Source of the DNA: Betaproteobacteria bacterium
Lineage (GTDB): Bacteria > Pseudomonadota > Gammaproteobacteria > Burkholderiales > SG8-41
DNA: 45,365 nt
Assembly: GCA_947476215.1 (NCBI GenBank)
Contig: CANJQI010000017.1
Coordinates: 1-45,365 of the forward strand
Direction: 5' to 3'
Translations under genes and position numbers: made by a program
The notes under the pieces: model-generated
Told to the model about the DNA's origin: nothing
The model's database searches: none
What the model saw: the letters and a program-made list of their open reading frames with translations, nothing else
Shown: positions 42,277 to 45,365 of the stretch, in pieces
Layout of the letters: every line of letters begins with the position of its first letter
How positions within the stretch are numbered: the first letter of the stretch is position 1

Positions 42277-42915
42277 ATGAAACTGACCCATATCGTATGC
42301 ACGCTGGTGTGGTCGCCACTCGTGTGTTGCGAAAATGCAATCGCGGCAGATGCCCTGTGGCACGGGGACTTGAACGGTCAGATCGGGGCCCGCACCGACA
42401 ATGACAAGATAAAAAAGGAACTGCAGGCAGGCAACTTTATTGCCCCATCGTTTACTACCGATGACAATCCCAACACGGGTTTCAAGCTCTATGCCGGGCG
42501 TCGATGGTCACGAAACTTTGCGCTGGAGTGGGGGCACTTCTATCTTGGTGAATATCGATTCACGGCGACAGCTGTGTCGCCGCCCGGAGTGTTGACCGGC
42601 GCAACCAGCCCCCGCGGTTTAAGTCTGGATGCACTCGGATTTCTCCCCATCACGGAGAAACTCTCGGCCATGGGCCGAGTCGGAATTGTCTATGCCGACT
42701 CCAAAAATTCGTTTGCCGGGAGCGCAAGCATCGCCGTCGTCAACCCCGATCCCGGCAAATATGAAACGTCCTAGAAAATAGAGGTTGGCGTTCAATACGA
42801 TTTCAACTCATCAATTGCGGTGCGCGGCGAATGGCAGCGCTACCACCTAAACAACGCGGCCAGCGGGAACGGCGATCTGGATGTTTACTCAGCGGGGCTG
42901 ATTGTCAAGTATTAG
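42277..42915 (+). pseudogene. OmpA-like outer-membrane beta-barrel protein, interrupted by an amber codon
   Basis: From ATG 42277 the frame encodes a signal peptide (ending A-I-A-A-D), then an eight-strand beta-barrel of the OmpA/OmpW-like class: GFKLYAGRRWSRNFALEWGH, SLDALGFLPITEKLSAMGRVG. It stops at TAG 42772-42774. Read past the TAG, the same frame continues without a stop as KIEVGVQYDFNSSIAVRGEW, then QRYHLNN and the terminal strand VYSAGLIVKY, ending at TAG 42913-42915. This is the natural last part of the barrel, including the aromatic C-terminal residue needed for outer-membrane insertion. Family members usually have Trp before the Lys, so a TGG to TAG change is likely. The truncated product should not fold into the membrane. 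Confidence 0.8.
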
Positions 42916-42988
42916 CTTGAGCCAACGAAGATTCCCTGAAAGCTACCAACCTGTTAAGTGGCGACCATGCGTCGATAAGGTGAGAAAA

Positions 42989-45250
42989 ATGCCAATACTG
43001 TCCAATATCGTTTTCGGCATGCGCCGGCGGCACGGAACGTTTCTTACCGCGTTGTTGGCTGCGATCCTGCTCGTGGGTTGTCCCGGTGGATCCGACAAGC
43101 CCACAGTGCTGGACTCGACATCGACAACACCGGGCGGCAGCGTGGTAGTACCTCCAACCGGGGCAATAGCGACAATTTCCGGCGCCGGCGGCGTTGTTAC
43201 CGTCACGACCGCAACCCTGCCTACGGTGGGATCCGGCATTACCATCGCCGGCACCACCAGCTATAACGGCACATTCATCGTCAGCGGCGTAACCGGAACC
43301 GGTTTTACGTTTACGTTGGCCGGCGCCTCGACCACCGAATCGCCTCCCGCCGCAACCTGGACAGCGGCGACGGTGTTCCCCGGTTCCTTTTCCAGCGTGG
43401 GCGGAACCGCAACCATTACAGGCCCGGTTCCAACAGACATCATCGCAGGCACCACTATCAGCATCAGTGGAACAACCACCTTCGACGGTGCGGTTACGGT
43501 TGTTTCCGTGACGCCAGGCACTGCGGGTAGCATTACTTTTGCATTTGTCGGCGCCTTTGGCCCCTTGGCTGGAACCTGGGCGCCCGCGGGCGGTCCGCTC
43601 GCGGGATGTGTGACAACAGTGACAACGGGAGTGGCTGGATCCATTACGGCGTCGGGTCCCGACACTTCCACGGCGACCACAATGATCGCCAGCCTCGCAA
43701 GTCGCACATCGGGCGTCGCACCGTTAGCGGTATTTTTTGACGCTTCGGGCACGACGACGACGCCCGCGACAACCCGGCCATTTCACGACCTTGGATATCA
43801 ATGGAGTTTCGGTGATGGAGGCAGTGGAACCTGGGGTCGCGGCAGCCGACCGACCAGCAGCCGAAATTTAGCGAACGGACCGCTCGCGGCGCATGTGTTC
43901 GAAACGCCTGGCCTCTACACAATTAATTTGACGATCACTGACGGCACAAACACCGTGACAAATAGCTGCCTGCAGATTTCCGTTCAGGATCCGGATGTGG
44001 TATTTGCCGGCTTGAGCACGCTCTGTTTTTCCGCGACGGGCACTTTTACCGACGTGCCGGCTGGATTTTGTACGATACCCGGCGTTACGCAGATTACGAC
44101 TTCAAACTTTCAAACAGCCCTTGCGATGGCAACGCCCGGCACGCGGTTGCTATTCCGGCGTGGCGAGACTTGGACGTCGGCCGGCGGTGTCGCGATTCCG
44201 CGCCTGACATCCACCGGACCGGGCATCATTGGCGCGTTTGGCGCAAGCGTGGCGGCGCCCAAAGTGCAGTCCAGCGTCGTGGCCGGCGGAAATACCATCC
44301 TGGCGATAGCCGGTGGCAGTGCAGCGCCCAATATTCGGGACTGGCGCATCATGGATCTGGAGCTGGATGGGCAGGGCGGGGTCAATTCAAACGGCGTGAT
44401 CGGCGGCAGCAGCGCGCAGCAGTTCACGTTCCTGCGCATGAACGTACACGACGCTTCCGTAGGCATTTCGTTCGCCACTACTGGCCTGGACGCCCTTAAC
44501 CTACTAGCCCCGGGCGGGCATCTCATCTACGACCAGATTGCCGTGTTTAATTCGAGCGTGCTCAGAACCAACGGCAGCGGCGGCAACGGCATGTTCCTGC
44601 AGGCAACGCGTTTGGCGCTGCTCGGGAATCTGGTGGAGGACTCCACTGCTGGGGAACATATTATCCGCATCCAGTACGCCAACAAGGCGGCGCTCCAGGC
44701 CAACGATCTCGGTTTGCCGGCAAATCTGAAGTCCGTGTTGACGATACGTGCTGTCAACAACGGAACCGGTGGTGTCACCGGCACCAATGCCACGGACCAG
44801 GTCGTGATTACCGACAATCTGCTCCGCGGCGGATCTGCGGGGCCCGGCTTTGACCAAATTATTTCCGTACGGCCTAGCGCTTCGACAGAAGATCAAACCA
44901 TAGGCAACATCATTTTCGATGGCAATATGGTCAGATCAGGACCTTTTGTGAACACCGCATGGATTTCGTCGGCCAACGAGGTGACCGTGCGGAATAACAT
45001 TTTCAACCTCAATGGCGGCGCCGCTTATAACTGCATGCAGTTCAACGTGCAGGGCGTTGAGGCGGCGCACAGCGAAATTCGCGCATACAACAATACGTGT
45101 TTCACCAGCGACAATCCGGCCGGCGCCCCGCCACCCACGTTGCGGGTCGTGACGCTTGATGCGACCAATACCAACGTGACCATCAGCAACAACCTCGGGT
45201 TTGCGCCGAACATGCTCACCGCACCGACCTTTCTGCTAAATAGTGCCTGA
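42989..45250 (+). CDS. Lipoprotein with tandem beta repeats, PKD domain and parallel beta-helix
   Basis: A 753-residue exported protein. ATG 42989 (AAGGTGAG upstream) gives a lipoprotein signal with lipobox L-V-G-C (Cys31). Residues 59-124 and 136-197 are two copies of a Gly/Thr/Ile-rich repeat (each with G-I-T-I or T-I-S-I, then G-T-T-x-x-x-G and a closing T-W). Residues 241-332 form a PKD domain (APLAVFFDASG, YQWSFGDGG, HVFETPGLYTINLTITDG). From about 380 to 750 a right-handed parallel beta-helix is likely (ILAIAGGSAAPNIRDWRIMD, VTDN-like VVITDNLLRGG, VTVRNNIFNL). Such helices bind or cleave polysaccharide, but no catalytic residues can be assigned. It may be a surface polysaccharide-binding partner of the exopolysaccharide locus. 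Confidence 0.85.
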   Translation: MPILSNIVFGMRRRHGTFLTALLAAILLVGCPGGSDKPTVLDSTSTTPGGSVVVPPTGAIATISGAGGVVTVTTATLPTVGSGITIAGTTSYNGTFIVSGVTGTGFTFTLAGASTTESPPAATWTAATVFPGSFSSVGGTATITGPVPTDIIAGTTISISGTTTFDGAVTVVSVTPGTAGSITFAFVGAFGPLAGTWAPAGGPLAGCVTTVTTGVAGSITASGPDTSTATTMIASLASRTSGVAPLAVFFDASGTTTTPATTRPFHDLGYQWSFGDGGSGTWGRGSRPTSSRNLANGPLAAHVFETPGLYTINLTITDGTNTVTNSCLQISVQDPDVVFAGLSTLCFSATGTFTDVPAGFCTIPGVTQITTSNFQTALAMATPGTRLLFRRGETWTSAGGVAIPRLTSTGPGIIGAFGASVAAPKVQSSVVAGGNTILAIAGGSAAPNIRDWRIMDLELDGQGGVNSNGVIGGSSAQQFTFLRMNVHDASVGISFATTGLDALNLLAPGGHLIYDQIAVFNSSVLRTNGSGGNGMFLQATRLALLGNLVEDSTAGEHIIRIQYANKAALQANDLGLPANLKSVLTIRAVNNGTGGVTGTNATDQVVITDNLLRGGSAGPGFDQIISVRPSASTEDQTIGNIIFDGNMVRSGPFVNTAWISSANEVTVRNNIFNLNGGAAYNCMQFNVQGVEAAHSEIRAYNNTCFTSDNPAGAPPPTLRVVTLDATNTNVTISNNLGFAPNMLTAPTFLLNSA

Positions 45251-45365
45251 CCGAAAACGTTAATTCTAGCCTTTGGTGCGCCGTAGCAGCGCGGATTTTG
45301 TGACTAGAATGGGGACGAAGATTTGCGTGGAATGGTTGTTTTTTGTGGATTGGTGTGGGAAAGAA

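Noticed and set aside
42772-42774. TAG read as pyrrolysine
   Set aside because: Pyrrolysine is not expected in such a betaproteobacterium and barrel proteins do not use it; a TGG to TAG mutation is simpler.

Overview
The window looks like chromosome from a GC-rich betaproteobacterium (Burkholderiales or Nitrosomonadales type). The evidence is five Bug-family tripartite-tricarboxylate-transporter (TTT) binding proteins, a complete type II secretion (T2SS) gene set, and a PEP-CTERM/EpsI exopolysaccharide locus. No rRNA or tRNA gene was seen. The left edge cuts an IS transposase.

Region 1 (about 0.8-16.1 kb) is catabolic. A minus-strand run from 10859 down to 2793 holds four Bug proteins, a mandelate racemase/muconate lactonizing enzyme homologue, a CaiB-type CoA transferase, an SMP-30-type lactonase and a PL7 alginate-lyase-like protein. 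Divergent from it, a plus-strand run (11154-16139) encodes two MaoC-like hot-dog proteins, an acyl-CoA dehydrogenase, a second CoA transferase and an MmgE/PrpD protein. A fifth Bug gene and a broken MFS transporter lie to the left. Together they suggest uptake, CoA activation, dehydrogenation and hydration of organic acids. The substrate cannot be read from sequence.

Region 2 (16.2-19.9 kb) holds a VapBC-like pair whose antitoxin appears frameshifted, an amidohydrolase, REP-like palindromes and the most notable gene of the window. This is a 534-residue UGSC-family protein in which an in-frame TGA (18535-18537) most likely encodes selenocysteine. A perfect hairpin starts 12 nt after the TGA and its G-initiated apical loop begins 20 nt after it, as expected for a bacterial SECIS. 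Standard gene calling splits this gene into two fragments.

Region 3 (19.9-31.1 kb) is the T2SS locus: gspC-D-E-F on the minus strand and gspG-H-I-J-K-L-M-N on the plus strand, divergent around 25.5 kb. Five successive 4-nt overlaps link gspI to gspN. The prepilin peptidase gene is not in the window.

Region 4 (31.3-45.3 kb) is a cell-envelope and exopolysaccharide region: a TIGR03790-like protein, a TPR lipoprotein, a PEP-CTERM protein, a lytic transglycosylase, manC, the dTDP-rhamnose genes rmlB-A-C-D, epsI, an amber-interrupted beta-barrel gene and a PKD/beta-helix lipoprotein. The exosortase itself is not in the window.

A recurrent feature of regions 3 and 4 is degenerate heptanucleotide arrays (about GTGAGYG), mostly as inverted pairs, sitting exactly at gene junctions and supplying start regions or stop codons to neighbouring genes. 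One pair brackets an S23-type four-helix-bundle gene lying between rmlB and rmlA.
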